A program made the position numbers and the translations under genes. Shown in pieces: positions 17,152 through 26,010 of a DNA stretch of 64,000 nt. Each line of letters starts with the position of its first letter. Within the stretch, counting starts at the first letter, position 1. Source of the stretch: Chloroflexota bacterium (GTDB lineage Bacteria; Chloroflexota; Anaerolineae; B4-G1; SLSP01); NCBI GenBank assembly GCA_019873645.1, contig JAIOAX010000010.1:1-64000 (forward strand), written 5' to 3'. The notes under the pieces are model-generated. The model saw nothing but the letters and a program-made list of their open reading frames with translations, ran no database searches and had not been told where the DNA came from.

Positions 17152-17659
17152 TGCCGGCATCCCCTCTATCGTCATCGGAGGTGTTGCCGTCGCCGTGTGG
17201 GGCGAGCCACGCCTTACACGGGATGCTGACGTAAAAGTGTTGTTGGAACGCGATGACGCTGACCGCTTGCTGTCTGTACTTGCGTCTGACTACACCTCGC
17301 TGCTCGCCGATCCGCGCCAGGCATTGCGTCACCAGGCTATGGTGTTTGTACAAGACACCTTGGGGACACGATTGGATGTTTTGTTAGCCGATACACCTTA
17401 TGATGTGCTTGCTGTTGAGCGCGGCCGCGATGTGGAAGTGCAGCCGGGGTTGACGATTCGGGTGTGCAGCCCGGAAGATTTGGTAATTTACAAGCTCATC
17501 TCGACGCGCTTGCGTGACCACGAGGATGCTCAAGGCATTGTGCGCCGACAAGGGGCCAACCTGGACGATAAATATGTGCTCAGTTGGCTGCGCCAATTCG
17601 AGCAATCGTTTGATGATTCTACGCTTGTCGCCGAGTATAGACGTCTTCGTAGAATTTGA
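17102..17659 (+). CDS. AbiEii/MenT-like nucleotidyltransferase
   Basis: 185 residues. Polymerase-beta-type minimal nucleotidyltransferase: 'VIGGVAVAVWGEPRLTRDAD' contains the GG turn and the D-x-D metal pair, and 'TRLDVLLADTPYD' supplies the third carboxylate. 'PEDLVIYKLIS' and a helical tail with 'RLRDHEDAQGIV' are typical of the DUF6036/AbiEii group, some of which are toxins that modify tRNA ends. The ATG at 17102 has 'gaaagagc' upstream. The gene is intact, unlike its paralogue at 20175-20828. A terminator follows 14 bp after the stop. Confidence 0.75.
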   Translation: MENLLQSLRTLQQRLSDAGIPSIVIGGVAVAVWGEPRLTRDADVKVLLERDDADRLLSVLASDYTSLLADPRQALRHQAMVFVQDTLGTRLDVLLADTPYDVLAVERGRDVEVQPGLTIRVCSPEDLVIYKLISTRLRDHEDAQGIVRRQGANLDDKYVLSWLRQFEQSFDDSTLVAEYRRLRRI

Positions 17660-17672
17660 CCATGTCTGTAAC

Positions 17673-17709
17673 AAATCCTCCCAAAGAGATTCCCCTTTGG
17701 GAGGATTTT
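17673..17709 (+). terminator. Rho-independent terminator
   Basis: 14-bp perfect stem (17673-17686 with 17695-17708), 8-nt loop, ending in a TTTT run that continues 'cttatc'. It ends the nucleotidyltransferase transcript. Confidence 0.75.
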
Positions 17710-17766
17710 CTTATCAACACAGGGATATTAACACTTGCACCATTTCATAAAATCCCCTACACTGTT

Positions 17767-18098
17767 CAGCAATCAGCGATTAGCAATCAGCTATTAGCAA
17801 TCAGCAATCAGCTATTAGCTGTTAGCAGCTTTTCGGCTGAAAGCTGACGGCTGATGGCTGAAAGCTGACCGCTGACGGCTGAAAGCTGACCGCTGACGGC
17901 TGAAAGCTGACCGCTGACGGCTGAAAGCTGACCGCTGACGGCTGAAAGCTGACCGCTGACGGCTGAAAGCTGACGGCTGACGGCTGAAAGCTGACCGCTG
18001 ACGGCTGAAAGCTGACGGCTGATGGCTGAAAGCTGACGGCTGATGGCTGAAAGCTGACCGCTGACGGCTGAAAGCTGACCGCTGACCGCTGACCGCTA
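17767..18098. repeat. Heptad tandem repeat array, about 330 bp
   Basis: The first part (17767-17825) consists of AGCAATC/AGCTATT heptads. From about 17835 the unit becomes GCTGANN (GCTGACC, GCTGACG, GCTGAAA, GCTGATG), often grouped as a 21-bp trimer. It lies between the nucleotidyltransferase terminator and the M20 gene and ends 16 bp before that gene's ATG. No coding function: the minus-strand frame through it (QPSAVSF repeated) follows from the 21-bp period alone. Confidence 0.9.
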
Positions 18099-18113
18099 AA
18101 AAGGAGAAATGCT

Positions 18114-19301
18114 ATGGACACTCTGACCCTGGCCGCCGGACTTCACGAGCAACTCGTCGCCTGGCGGCGCGATTTTCACATACACCCTGAGTTGGGATTG
18201 GAAGAACGGCGTTCGGCGGGGATCATCGCCGGTATTTTACGTAATTTGGGCTATCGCGTACAAGAAGGTGTTGCGAAAACCGGCGTGGTCGGCCTGCTGG
18301 AAAATGGCCCCGGCCCGGTGGTGATGAGCCGCGTAGACATGGACGCCCTGCCGATTCAGGAAGCGAATGGCGTCCCCTACGCTTCACAGCATCCGGGGCG
18401 CATGCACGCCTGCGGGCACGACGCCCACATGGCGATTGGCCTGGGCGTCGCCACGCTGATGGCGCAGCATCGCGACGCCTGGCGCGGCACGCTCAAGCTG
18501 ATTTTCCAGCCCGGCGAGGAGGGGATGAACGGCGCCGATTTGATGATCAAAGAAGGCGTGCTGGAGAATCCGCGCCCGGATGTGGCGCTCGCCGTGCATG
18601 TGTGGAACAAGAAGCCGGTCGGTACGTTCGGCGCGACTGCCGGCCCGGTGATGGCCGGCGCTGAATCATGGGAGGCCACAATCACCGGCAAGGGCGGCCA
18701 TGGCGCCATGCCTGAACAGACCGTAGACCCGATTGTGACGGCCGCACTGACCATCACTGCGTTGCAAACCGTCGTCAGCCGCAACGTGAGTGCGTTGGAC
18801 ACCGCTGTCGTCACCGTGGGGGCATTGCTCAGCGGCGACGCTTTCAACGTGATTCCCGATTCTGCCCGGCTGCGCGGCACGATCCGCACCTATAACCTGA
18901 AGACACGTGACATGGTCATGCGCCGCGTGCGCGAAATCATCGAAGGGACGGCGCGGATGATGGGCGCGGAAGCGACGGTTGGCCTGTACCCGCTCACGCC
19001 TCCACTCATCAACGATGCCAGGGTCACGGCGCTGGTGCGCGACGTTGTCGCCGACCTGTTCGGCGCAACATCTCTCCAAGATGATGTGCGCACGATGGGC
19101 AGCGAGGATGCGGCCTTTTTCTTGCAAGAGATTCCCGGATGTTTCATTTTTGTCGGTTCGGGCTTTACCGATCGTGAGTCGCCCGCCCATCACAACGCTC
19201 ACTTCGACATTGACGAACGGGCACTGGTCAACGGCGTGGCGGTGGTGGTGGAGGCGCTGTGCCGGTTGATGCTGAAAGGGAGTAAAGGGAGTAAGGAGTA
19301 A
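18114..19301 (+). CDS. M20 family amidohydrolase (hippurate/IAA-amino acid hydrolase type)
   Basis: 395 residues, the normal length. Metal-dependent hydrolase of N-acyl amino acids or amide-linked substrates. 'WRRDFHIHPELGLEE' opens the family, the metal site shows 'HACGHDAHMAIGLG', and 'FQPGEEGMNGADLMI' carries the catalytic Glu pair. 'GKGGHGAMPE' begins the dimerisation (lid) domain and 'GSEDAAFFLQEIPG' and 'HNAHFDID' are late metal ligands. The ATG at 18114 follows 'aaaaggagaaatgct'. The 3' end runs directly into heptad repeats ('GSKGSKE' is encoded by them). Confidence 0.93.
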   Translation: MDTLTLAAGLHEQLVAWRRDFHIHPELGLEERRSAGIIAGILRNLGYRVQEGVAKTGVVGLLENGPGPVVMSRVDMDALPIQEANGVPYASQHPGRMHACGHDAHMAIGLGVATLMAQHRDAWRGTLKLIFQPGEEGMNGADLMIKEGVLENPRPDVALAVHVWNKKPVGTFGATAGPVMAGAESWEATITGKGGHGAMPEQTVDPIVTAALTITALQTVVSRNVSALDTAVVTVGALLSGDAFNVIPDSARLRGTIRTYNLKTRDMVMRRVREIIEGTARMMGAEATVGLYPLTPPLINDARVTALVRDVVADLFGATSLQDDVRTMGSEDAAFFLQEIPGCFIFVGSGFTDRESPAHHNAHFDIDERALVNGVAVVVEALCRLMLKGSKGSKE

Positions 19302-19385
19302 GAAGTGGAGTAAGAAGTAAGGAGTAAGAAGGAATGAGTGATTAGTCTCTTTACCCATTACTCATTACCCATTACTCTTTACTCT
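19274..19385. repeat. Heptad repeats (ggagtaa / ttaccca types)
   Basis: 'gggagtaa'/'gaagtaa' units to about 19335, then TTACCCA/TTACTCA heptads to about 19385. The array begins within the last codons of the M20 gene, so the repeat supplied part of its C-terminus and stop. Confidence 0.8.
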
Positions 19386-19417
19386 GCTCTTTTACGACTC
19401 ACCAGGGAACAAAGACT

Positions 19418-20110
19418 ATGCCACAACAAGGACCTCTACAATGGCTTGACGGTGAAGGCTGGCTGGTGTTACTCGGCGGCGGGGACGTGGCGCGCGGCGA
19501 GACAGATGGGGTAGATGCCCAACTGCTCAGCCTTGCCAATCTGGATCGCCCGATGGTCGTGCTGCTTTCCGACGGGGCGCGCGAAGACGCCGACGTGATC
19601 CTCGAACATTACATCTTGCTCGGCGGGCCGGGCGGCGAAGCCTTCACCCTTGCGGAAATGACGCGCGCCGAACTGGAGCAACCGCGCTTCCTCTCTCTGT
19701 TGGAAGAAGCGGGAATTCTGTATCTTGGTGGCGAAAATCCACTGCCCCTGGTGCGCAATCTGCACCAGACGACGGCGTTGGCGCGCATCTTGCGCGGGTT
19801 TGCCACCTTACAAGCGCTCACCATCGTCGGCAGTGTGGCCGGCGCCAGCGCGTTGGGGAAGTGGGCCATCGGGCCGGCGCCGCAATTCCTGCAGGTGCAG
19901 GGACTGGGATTGCTGCACAATGCTGTGGTCGTGCCGCACTTCACGCGCACGGAAGATTCGGTGGTGTTGCGCTGCCTTTCGCAGCTTGGGACGGGATTGC
20001 TCGGCCTGGGGATTCCACACGGCACGGCGCTCGCCTTCGGTCCGCAAGGCCAGGTCGAAACATGGGGAACCGGACAGGTGACGGCGGTAGTAAGTGCAGG
20101 CGGGGGATAG
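19418..20110 (+). CDS. Peptidase S51/cyanophycinase-like protein lacking the nucleophile Ser
   Basis: 230 residues. 'GWLVLLGGGDVARGETDGVD' and 'ILYLGGENPLPLVRNL' match the S51 fold (cyanophycinase, peptidase E). The nucleophile elbow, normally G-x-S-A-G-A, reads 'IVGSVAGASALG': Val140 sits where the catalytic Ser should be. 'HFTRTEDSVVLRCLSQL' and 'GIPHGTALAF' resemble the later family motifs. Probably a non-catalytic or differently acting homologue. It stands alone between heptad repeats and a classic inverted repeat. Confidence 0.72.
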   Translation: MPQQGPLQWLDGEGWLVLLGGGDVARGETDGVDAQLLSLANLDRPMVVLLSDGAREDADVILEHYILLGGPGGEAFTLAEMTRAELEQPRFLSLLEEAGILYLGGENPLPLVRNLHQTTALARILRGFATLQALTIVGSVAGASALGKWAIGPAPQFLQVQGLGLLHNAVVVPHFTRTEDSVVLRCLSQLGTGLLGLGIPHGTALAFGPQGQVETWGTGQVTAVVSAGGG

Positions 20111-20113
20111 TTT

Positions 20114-20162
20114 TGACAGGATTAACAGGATTTTATCTTGTTAATCTTGTAAATCCTGTCCA
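20114..20162. repeat. aggattaacaggatt inverted repeat
   Basis: Left arm 'tgacaggattaacaggattt', right arm 'cttgttaatcttgtaaatcc' then 'tgtcca'. The arms can pair. This type of GGATTAACAGGATT element is seen in many unrelated bacterial genomes. It lies just before the broken nucleotidyltransferase gene. Confidence 0.65.
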
Positions 20163-20174
20163 GGGAATCACACT

Positions 20175-20828
20175 ATGAAGATTTCGACGGTACGCGAAAT
20201 CGGCGAGATTGTCTACAACGCCAGTGGCTTCGATCCCAAAAACTGGCGTCACGGCAAACCGGCGACGTTGCCGGAGCATGTGATTGACCTTTTTGCCTTG
20301 TTACGTGCGCGCCAGATTGATTATGTGCTTGTCGGCGGGATCGCGTTGCTTCAGTACGTCGAGGGGCGCAACACACAAGATATTGATTTGATTGTTGCGT
20401 CAGACGCACTCAAGTCGCTGCCGGAAGTGCAAATCGTGGAGCAAAACGTCTATTTCGTGCGCGGACAGTACCAAACACTCCACATTGATTTCCTTTTGAC
20501 GGAGAATCCGCTCTTCAAGTGCGTGCAACAGGCCTATATCACGCAGCAGTAGCTATTCGATGCAGCTGTCATTCCATGTGCGACGGTTGAAGGGGTACTC
20601 TTGCTGAAGCTGTATGCACTGCCTTTGCTCTATCGTCAGGGGGATTTTGCGCGGGTGGGTATGTATGAGAATGATATTGCGACGTTGATGTACTACTACA
20701 CGCCGGCGATGCCACCTTTGCTGGCGGAACTGCGCACCTATCTCAGCGATTCTGATTGGCAAGAAGTGGGATGCATTGTTGAGGATATAGAAAAACGTTT
20801 GGCGCGTTTCGCGCAAGCGCAACGATAA
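20175..20828 (+). pseudogene. AbiEii/MenT-like nucleotidyltransferase with in-frame amber codon
   Basis: One frame runs from ATG 20175 to 20828, interrupted only by TAG at 20550-20552 (codon 126). The first part has 'YVLVGGIALLQYVEGRNTQD' with 'DIDLIV' (D-x-D) and 'HIDFLLTENPLF'. The second part continues 'LFDAAVIPCATVEGVLLLKL' and 'ALPLLYRQGDFARVGMYEND', the normal C-terminal half of this family. A 16th-century-style codon reassignment is not needed to explain it: nearby genes carry TAA and TGA lesions too. The second half alone lacks the active site. Paralogue of 17102-17659. Confidence 0.8.
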
Positions 20829-20939
20829 TTGTTAAAATTGCACCGTTAATCTTTACGAGTTTGCACTGATTTTGATTGCCATTTGTGAAAATTCGTGTAG
20901 ATTCGTTTGGATTCGTGGTTTATCTTTTGGAGGGATGAT

Positions 20940-22874
20940 ATGGGCAAAAACATCGTTCAGAAAATCTTAGACGCACATCTCGTTTCCGGGGAGCCGGTTC
21001 CCGGGCAGGAGGTCGCCATTCGCATTGACCAGACCCTGACGCAGGACGCGACGGGCACGATGACGTATTTGCAGTTCGAGGCGATGGGGCTGGATGCGGT
21101 CAAGGCGGAGTTGTCGGTCAGCTACGTGGATCACAACACAATCCAGGTGGGTTTCGAGAACGCCGACGATCACCGTTACCTGCAAACCGTCGCGGCAAAG
21201 TATGGCATCGTCTTCAGTCGTGCCGGGAACGGCATCTGCCACCAGGTGCACCTGGAACGCTTTGGGCGACCCGGCAAGACGCTGCTTGGTGCAGACAGTC
21301 ACACGCCCACGGGCGGCGGCGTCGGGATGATTGCGATGGGCGCGGGCGGTCTTGACGTAGCGGTGGCGATGGGCGGCGGGCCGTTCTATCTCACTTATCC
21401 GAAAGTCTGCTTGATCCATCTGACCGGTAAACTGCAACCCTGGGTGAGCGCCAAAGACGTGATCCTCAAAATGCTGGAAATCTTCTCCACCAAAGGCAAC
21501 GTCGGCTGGATCTTCGAGTATGGTGGGCCGGGCGTGGCGACTTTGAGCGTGCCGGAGCGCGCGACGATCACGAACATGGGCGCGGAGATGGGCGTGACCA
21601 CGTCGGTCTTCCCCTCGGATGCTGAGACGCGCCGCTTCCTGGCCGCGCAGGGACGCGAGGAACAATGGATCGAATTGCTACCCGACCCCGACGCAACTTA
21701 TGACCGCGTTGTGGAACTGGATTTGAGCAGCCTTGAGCCGCTGACCGCTGCGCCGCACAGCCCCGGTAACGTGATTCCGGTGCGGCAGGTCGCCGGTATG
21801 CCGGTTCAGCAGGTCGCCATCGGTTCCTGTACGAACTCATCCTACGTGGATATGGTGCGGGTGGCGCACATCCTCAAAGGGCATCGCGTGCATCCCGACG
21901 TGAGCTTTATCGTCGCGCCGGGATCGCGCCAGGTCTTGCAGATGCTGGCCCGCGACGGTTCGTTGGCCAGTCTGCTCGACGCGGGCGCGCGGCTGATGGA
22001 GAGCGCGTGCGGCTTCTGCATCGGCAACAGCCAGAGTCCGCAGAGCGGCGCGGTGAGCCTGCGCACGAACAACCGCAACTTCGAGGGCCGCAGCGGGACG
22101 AAGGACGCGCAAGTGTATCTCGTCAGCCCGGAGACCGCCGCCGCCGCCGTGATTACCGGCAAATTCACCGATCCGCGCGATCTGGGATTGGCGTATCCGC
22201 AGGTGGACATGCCGGAGCGGTTCTTCATTGACGACAGTATGTTCATTTTCCCGGCGGATGTGACCGGCGAGGTGGAGATCGCGCGCGGCCCGAACATCGG
22301 CGTTCCGCCCAAGAACGCGCCGCTGCCCGCCACGATCCAGGGGCAGGCGACGCTCAAAGTCGGCGACAAGATCACCACCGATCACATTATGCCCGCCGGG
22401 CAACTGCTCAAATATCGCTCCAACGTGCCGAAGTACGCCACCTACGTCTTCTCGCCCGTAGACGAAACCTTCGCCAGGCGCGCCGCCGCCAACCGCGATG
22501 CGGGCATCCACAACATCATCGTCGCCGGAGAGAGTTACGGGCAAGGCTCCAGCCGCGAGCACGCTGCGCTGTGCCCGATGTACCTGGGCGTCAAGGCCGT
22601 CATCGCCAAGAGCTTCGAGCGCATCCACATCGCCAACCTCATCAACTTCGGCATTGTGCCGCTCACGTTTGTCAATCCGGCGGACTATGACCGTATTCAG
22701 ACCGGCGACGAGCTGATTATCCCCGATATTCGGGCCGCGCTTGGGGAAAAAGCCCCCATTTCTGTGGAAAACCGCACGCAAGGTGTGGAAATCTCTGTGG
22801 GAGCGAACCTCTCGGAGCGGCAGGTGAAGATTTTGTTGGCGGGTGGGTTGTTGAATACAGTAGCCGGAAGTTAA
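20940..22874 (+). CDS. acn: Aconitate hydratase, Aquifex type
   Basis: 644 residues. Converts citrate and isocitrate through cis-aconitate with a [4Fe-4S] cluster. The cluster Cys are in 'IGSCTNSSYVDMV' and 'ACGFCIGNSQS'. Substrate-binding segments 'LLGADSHTPTGGGVGMIAMG', 'NRNFEGRSGT', 'TTDHIMPAG' and 'YGQGSSREHAAL' are intact. It is much shorter than AcnA/AcnB (about 900 residues) and matches the roughly 640-residue subfamily first noted in Aquifex. The ATG at 20940 follows 'ttttggaggga'. It opens a citrate-metabolism group with IDH and ATP-citrate lyase, interrupted by degenerate accessory genes. Confidence 0.93.
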   Translation: MGKNIVQKILDAHLVSGEPVPGQEVAIRIDQTLTQDATGTMTYLQFEAMGLDAVKAELSVSYVDHNTIQVGFENADDHRYLQTVAAKYGIVFSRAGNGICHQVHLERFGRPGKTLLGADSHTPTGGGVGMIAMGAGGLDVAVAMGGGPFYLTYPKVCLIHLTGKLQPWVSAKDVILKMLEIFSTKGNVGWIFEYGGPGVATLSVPERATITNMGAEMGVTTSVFPSDAETRRFLAAQGREEQWIELLPDPDATYDRVVELDLSSLEPLTAAPHSPGNVIPVRQVAGMPVQQVAIGSCTNSSYVDMVRVAHILKGHRVHPDVSFIVAPGSRQVLQMLARDGSLASLLDAGARLMESACGFCIGNSQSPQSGAVSLRTNNRNFEGRSGTKDAQVYLVSPETAAAAVITGKFTDPRDLGLAYPQVDMPERFFIDDSMFIFPADVTGEVEIARGPNIGVPPKNAPLPATIQGQATLKVGDKITTDHIMPAGQLLKYRSNVPKYATYVFSPVDETFARRAAANRDAGIHNIIVAGESYGQGSSREHAALCPMYLGVKAVIAKSFERIHIANLINFGIVPLTFVNPADYDRIQTGDELIIPDIRAALGEKAPISVENRTQGVEISVGANLSERQVKILLAGGLLNTVAGS

Positions 22875-22904
22875 GAGATAAGCTCTGGGCAAAGGGAGTC
22901 AGGG

Positions 22905-23162
22905 ATGCCAACGATTTCCATATTCTACGGTATCAAGATCACGATGAACTATAATAAGCACAATCCACCTCATTTTCATGCTGAGTATCAGGGATGTGAG
23001 GCCATTGTGGATGTACAAACCGGTGCTGTTAGCGGCATTATGCCACGACGGGCGCTTAAGTTAATCTAGGATTGGCTTGATGAGCATCAGGCGGAATTGC
23101 TCGTAAATTGGGAACGCGCGCGTGCGCGACAACCTTTGAATCCAATCGAGCCTTTACCATAA
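22905..23162 (+). pseudogene. DUF4160 protein with in-frame amber codon
   Basis: 85-codon frame beginning 'MPTISIFYGIKITMNYNKHN' and 'PPHFHAEYQG', the DUF4160 signature. TAG at 23067-23069 (codon 55) interrupts 'RRALKLI' / 'DWLDEHQAELLVNWERARAR'; both halves match the family. It directly precedes a DUF2442 gene, its usual partner in a toxin-antitoxin-like module. Confidence 0.82.
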
Positions 23163-23173
23163 AGAGGTGTGCT

Positions 23174-23578
23174 ATGTTTCTTCATGTGACTGCGGTTGAA
23201 TATCTCGGCGACTATAAGCTGAAGCTGCAATTCAATAATGGCGCTGAGGGTATCGTAGATTTGGAATCGGAGCTGTACGGCGAAGTTTTCGAGCCATTGC
23301 GTGACAAGCATTTGTTCAAAGAAGTTTTCCTAACAAGTCGGACGATTGAATGGCCGAACGGGGCAGATTTTGCACCGGAGTTTTTGTATGAGAGTGCAGA
23401 ATTGACTGTCGCCCCGACCCAAGAACAGGCGCAAATACGAGCTGAAGATATGCTGTGGAAAGCTACTTATGCTCAAAACCGTGAAAGGCTCGTCACGCTG
23501 GCTGATGTAGCTCGAGGAGAGGTTGCGGGTGCAGTGCAACCGGCATTCGATGAACGTGGAGAGTTCAAAGTCGAGTGA
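23174..23578 (+). CDS. DUF2442 domain protein
   Basis: 134 residues. The N-terminal 80 residues, beginning 'MFLHVTAVEYLGDYKLKLQF', with 'GIVDLESELYGEVFEPLRD' and 'TIEWPNGADFAPEFLYE', are DUF2442. An extra C-terminal tail of about 50 residues is unassigned. The start ATG follows 'aaagaggtg' and lies 11 bp after the DUF4160 frame. DUF4160-DUF2442 pairs resemble toxin-antitoxin modules, but no activity is established to my knowledge. Intact although the DUF4160 partner is broken. Confidence 0.8.
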   Translation: MFLHVTAVEYLGDYKLKLQFNNGAEGIVDLESELYGEVFEPLRDKHLFKEVFLTSRTIEWPNGADFAPEFLYESAELTVAPTQEQAQIRAEDMLWKATYAQNRERLVTLADVARGEVAGAVQPAFDERGEFKVE

Positions 23579-23599
23579 GGGTTTGACAACAGGAAATTG

Positions 23600-23644
23600 G
23601 TGATAAACAAATCATGATTAATATAATCGTGATTTGTTTATCAC
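23600..23644. repeat. Long AT-rich palindrome
   Basis: 19-bp arms (23600-23618 and 23626-23644) with one mismatch (a G.U pair in RNA) around a 7-nt loop. No T tract follows. It lies just upstream of a 5'-truncated nuclease gene and may mark the junction of a deletion or insertion, or act as a terminator. Confidence 0.65.
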
Positions 23645-23680
23645 TGTAGATTTTCTGCAAACTGAGTAAGTTAATGTTAA

Positions 23681-24535
23681 GTGATTCCTTGTGCAGATGT
23701 CGAGTGTAAACGCGCTTCTGACACGCGCAGTCGGCGTGAAGTCGTCGCGCAGATGTTGGATTATGCGGCGAATGGCATCGAATACTGGAGTATAGACCAA
23801 ATACGCCAAATGGCTGTTGCGACGGCTCAAAAACAAGGCAAAGTTCTTGAAGAGGAACTCGGAAAGTTGTTGGATGATGATAATGTAACGATTGAGAGCT
23901 ATTGGGAACAAGTCAAAGCTAATCTTGATGCCAAACGAGTCCGTTTGCTATTTGTAATGGACACAATTCCGAAAGAACTCAGGCGGTTAGTGGAATTTCT
24001 GAATGAAGAAATGACGCATGTGCAAGTGTTGGCCGTTGAGGTAAAGCAATTCCAACGTGATACAGGTAAAGGGCTTAAGGCACTTGTTCCTCGTGTGATA
24101 GGCTTCACTGAGACCGCCCGCGATGTTAAGCAGGGGACCCCAGTGCGACAGAAACCGATGACGCTTGATGAGTTTATGGAGAAGTGTGATCCTGAAATTG
24201 CTCCTTTTTTTATGCGGGTGATAGAACTTGCGGGGCAACATGGCTACCAAGTCTACTGGGGGGCAAAAAGCTTTTCGGTTAGAGGTCAATTTCAGGGTGA
24301 GCGAGGCAGTTTCTTGTATGGCTGGCCAACCAAAAGGTTTGATTTCTATTATGGCAGTTGGCGTTCACTGCTCAAAGATGAACTGCAATCTATGCAGGAG
24401 AAATTATTGGCATGGAAGGTCTTTGAAAGGACAGGGGAATGGTCACTGACAACAACTGTAACGAAAGAAAATATGGCGCGCCTTTATGAGATTTTTATCT
24501 TTGACGAGATCGATAAAATTGTACAAAGGCACTAA
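23681..24535 (+). pseudogene. PD-(D/E)XK-type nuclease-like gene, 5' truncated
   Basis: 284 residues from a GTG directly after an in-frame TAA. The frame opens in the middle of a domain: 'CADVECKRASDTRSRREVVA' and 'QMLDYAANGIEYWSID' match the E-x-K core and following helix of DUF91/NucS-like restriction-type nucleases, which normally have about 80 more N-terminal residues with the catalytic Asp. The rest ('YWGAKSFSVRGQFQGERGSF') is open to the stop. Missing N-terminus plus lack of a ribosome site indicate a truncated remnant. It lies between the palindrome and IDH. Confidence 0.65.
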
Positions 24536-24568
24536 ACGCAAAATTTCCAAATCAAAGGAGAGAAAATC

Positions 24569-25780
24569 ATGGAAAAAATTCACGTCAAAACGCCACTGGT
24601 CGAAATGGACGGCGACGAGATGACGCGCGTCATCTGGCAGATGATCAAAGATGAGCTGTTGATGCCCTACCTGGATATGCAGACCATTTACTTTGATCTC
24701 GGCCTCAAACACCGCGACGACACGGATGATCAGGTGACGTTCGACGCGGCGCACGCTACGTTGCAATACGGCGTCGCCGTGAAATGTGCGACGATCACCC
24801 CCAACCAGGATCGCGTGGTCGAGTACGGTCTCAAGAAGGCGTGGCCCAGCCCCAACGGCACGATCCGCGGCATCCTCGATGGCACGGTCTTCCGCGCGCC
24901 GATCATTCTCAAGAACATCCACCCGATGGTGCGCTCCTGGCGCAAACCGATTGTCATCGGGCGTCACGCTTACGGGGATGTGTACCGCAACCAGGAGTAC
25001 AAGGTGCCCGGACCGGGCAAGGCGGAATTGGTCTTCACCCCGGCGGACGGAGGCGAGCCGGTGCGTCTCACTATCCACGATTTCAAGGGGCCGGGCGTCA
25101 TCCAGGGCATCCACAACACTGAGAAGTCCATCCGCAGCTTCGCCCGCGCCTGTATCCAGTTTGCCATCAGCCAGAAAATGCCGCTGTGGTTTTCTACAAA
25201 AGACACCATCTCCAAGACCTATCACACCTTCTTCCGCGACATCTTCCAGGAAGAAGTGAACGCGCACAAGGCCGAAATGGACGCCGCCGGCGTCGAATAC
25301 TTCTATACGCTGATTGACGACGCCGTCGCGCGCGTTATCCGGCACGAAGGCGGCTTCCTGTGGGCCTGCATGAACTACGACGGTGACGTGATGAGCGACA
25401 TGCTGGCGACCGGTTTCGGCAGCCTGGCGTTGATGACCTCGGTGCTGGTGAATCCTGACGGTATCATGGAATTCGAGGCGGCGCACGGCACGGTTCAGCG
25501 TCACTACTACGCCTATTTGCGGGGCGAGAAAACCTCCACCAACCCCACGGCCTCCATTTTTGCGTGGACGGGCGGCCTGGCGCGGCGCGGTGAGCTGGAC
25601 GGGACGCCGGACGTCGTGGCCTTCGCCAGGACGCTGGAAGCCGCCGTCATCGAAACCATCGAAGGCGGCGAGATGACCAAAGACCTCACCCTCCTCTGTG
25701 ACCCGCCCGCCGACCACTACCTCACCACCGAAGGCTTCATCCACGCCGTCCGCGCCAAGCTGGACGCGAAACTGGCCTGA
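24569..25780 (+). CDS. icd: NADP-dependent isocitrate dehydrogenase, eukaryote-like dimeric type
   Basis: 403 residues, typical of the type II (IDH1/2-like) NADP enzymes. It interconverts isocitrate and 2-oxoglutarate. '[13 protein letters not shown]', '[18 protein letters not shown]', 'GRHAYGDVY' and '[11 protein letters not shown]' carry the substrate and metal residues. '[20 protein letters not shown]' retains the Arg-His pair that selects NADP in this family. The ATG follows 'aaaggagagaaaatc'. It lies between aconitase and ATP-citrate lyase; in that setting it could run in the reductive (carboxylating) direction, which sequence alone cannot prove. Confidence 0.95.
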   Translation: MEKIHVKTPLVEMDGDEMTRVIWQMIKDELLMPYLDMQTIYFDLGLKHRDDTDDQVTFDAAHATLQYGVAVKCATITPNQDRVVEYGLKKAWPSPNGTIRGILDGTVFRAPIILKNIHPMVRSWRKPIVIGRHAYGDVYRNQEYKVPGPGKAELVFTPADGGEPVRLTIHDFKGPGVIQGIHNTEKSIRSFARACIQFAISQKMPLWFSTKDTISKTYHTFFRDIFQEEVNAHKAEMDAAGVEYFYTLIDDAVARVIRHEGGFLWACMNYDGDVMSDMLATGFGSLALMTSVLVNPDGIMEFEAAHGTVQRHYYAYLRGEKTSTNPTASIFAWTGGLARRGELDGTPDVVAFARTLEAAVIETIEGGEMTKDLTLLCDPPADHYLTTEGFIHAVRAKLDAKLA

Positions 25781-25796
25781 CGAACATGATTTTTTA

Positions 25797-26000
25797 TGTC
25801 AGCAGACATCATGAGCGACGCGCTCAACCCAGCATGAAAATGCATGTCAACGGATTAAACGGATTAGCTTTCAATTGTTGCATAAATCTGCTCAATCTGC
25901 TTAATCCGCTGACCATTTTCGGAATAGATTAAGCAGGTTTAGCAGATTGTGTGCGTAACTCAATCAAAATCTGCTTAATCTGCTAAATCTGCTTACCAAA
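25797..26000. repeat. Dispersed repeat, copy 2, with cagatt-family tail
   Basis: 25797-25950 matches 5196-5362 block by block. The tail to 26000 adds further 'aatctgcttaatctgct' motifs in both orientations. It fills the icd-aclB gap; the aclB ribosome binding site 'aaagaggtg' follows. Confidence 0.75.
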
Positions 26001-26010
26001 GAGGTGAATT

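Noticed and set aside
17767..18098. Array as CRISPR
   Set aside because: Units are contiguous 7/21-bp repeats with no unique spacers and no cas genes nearby.
17822..18121. Minus-strand 99-codon frame with QPSAVSF repeats as a protein
   Set aside because: The repetition follows from the 21-bp DNA period of the heptad array; no ribosome site or non-repeat domain supports it.
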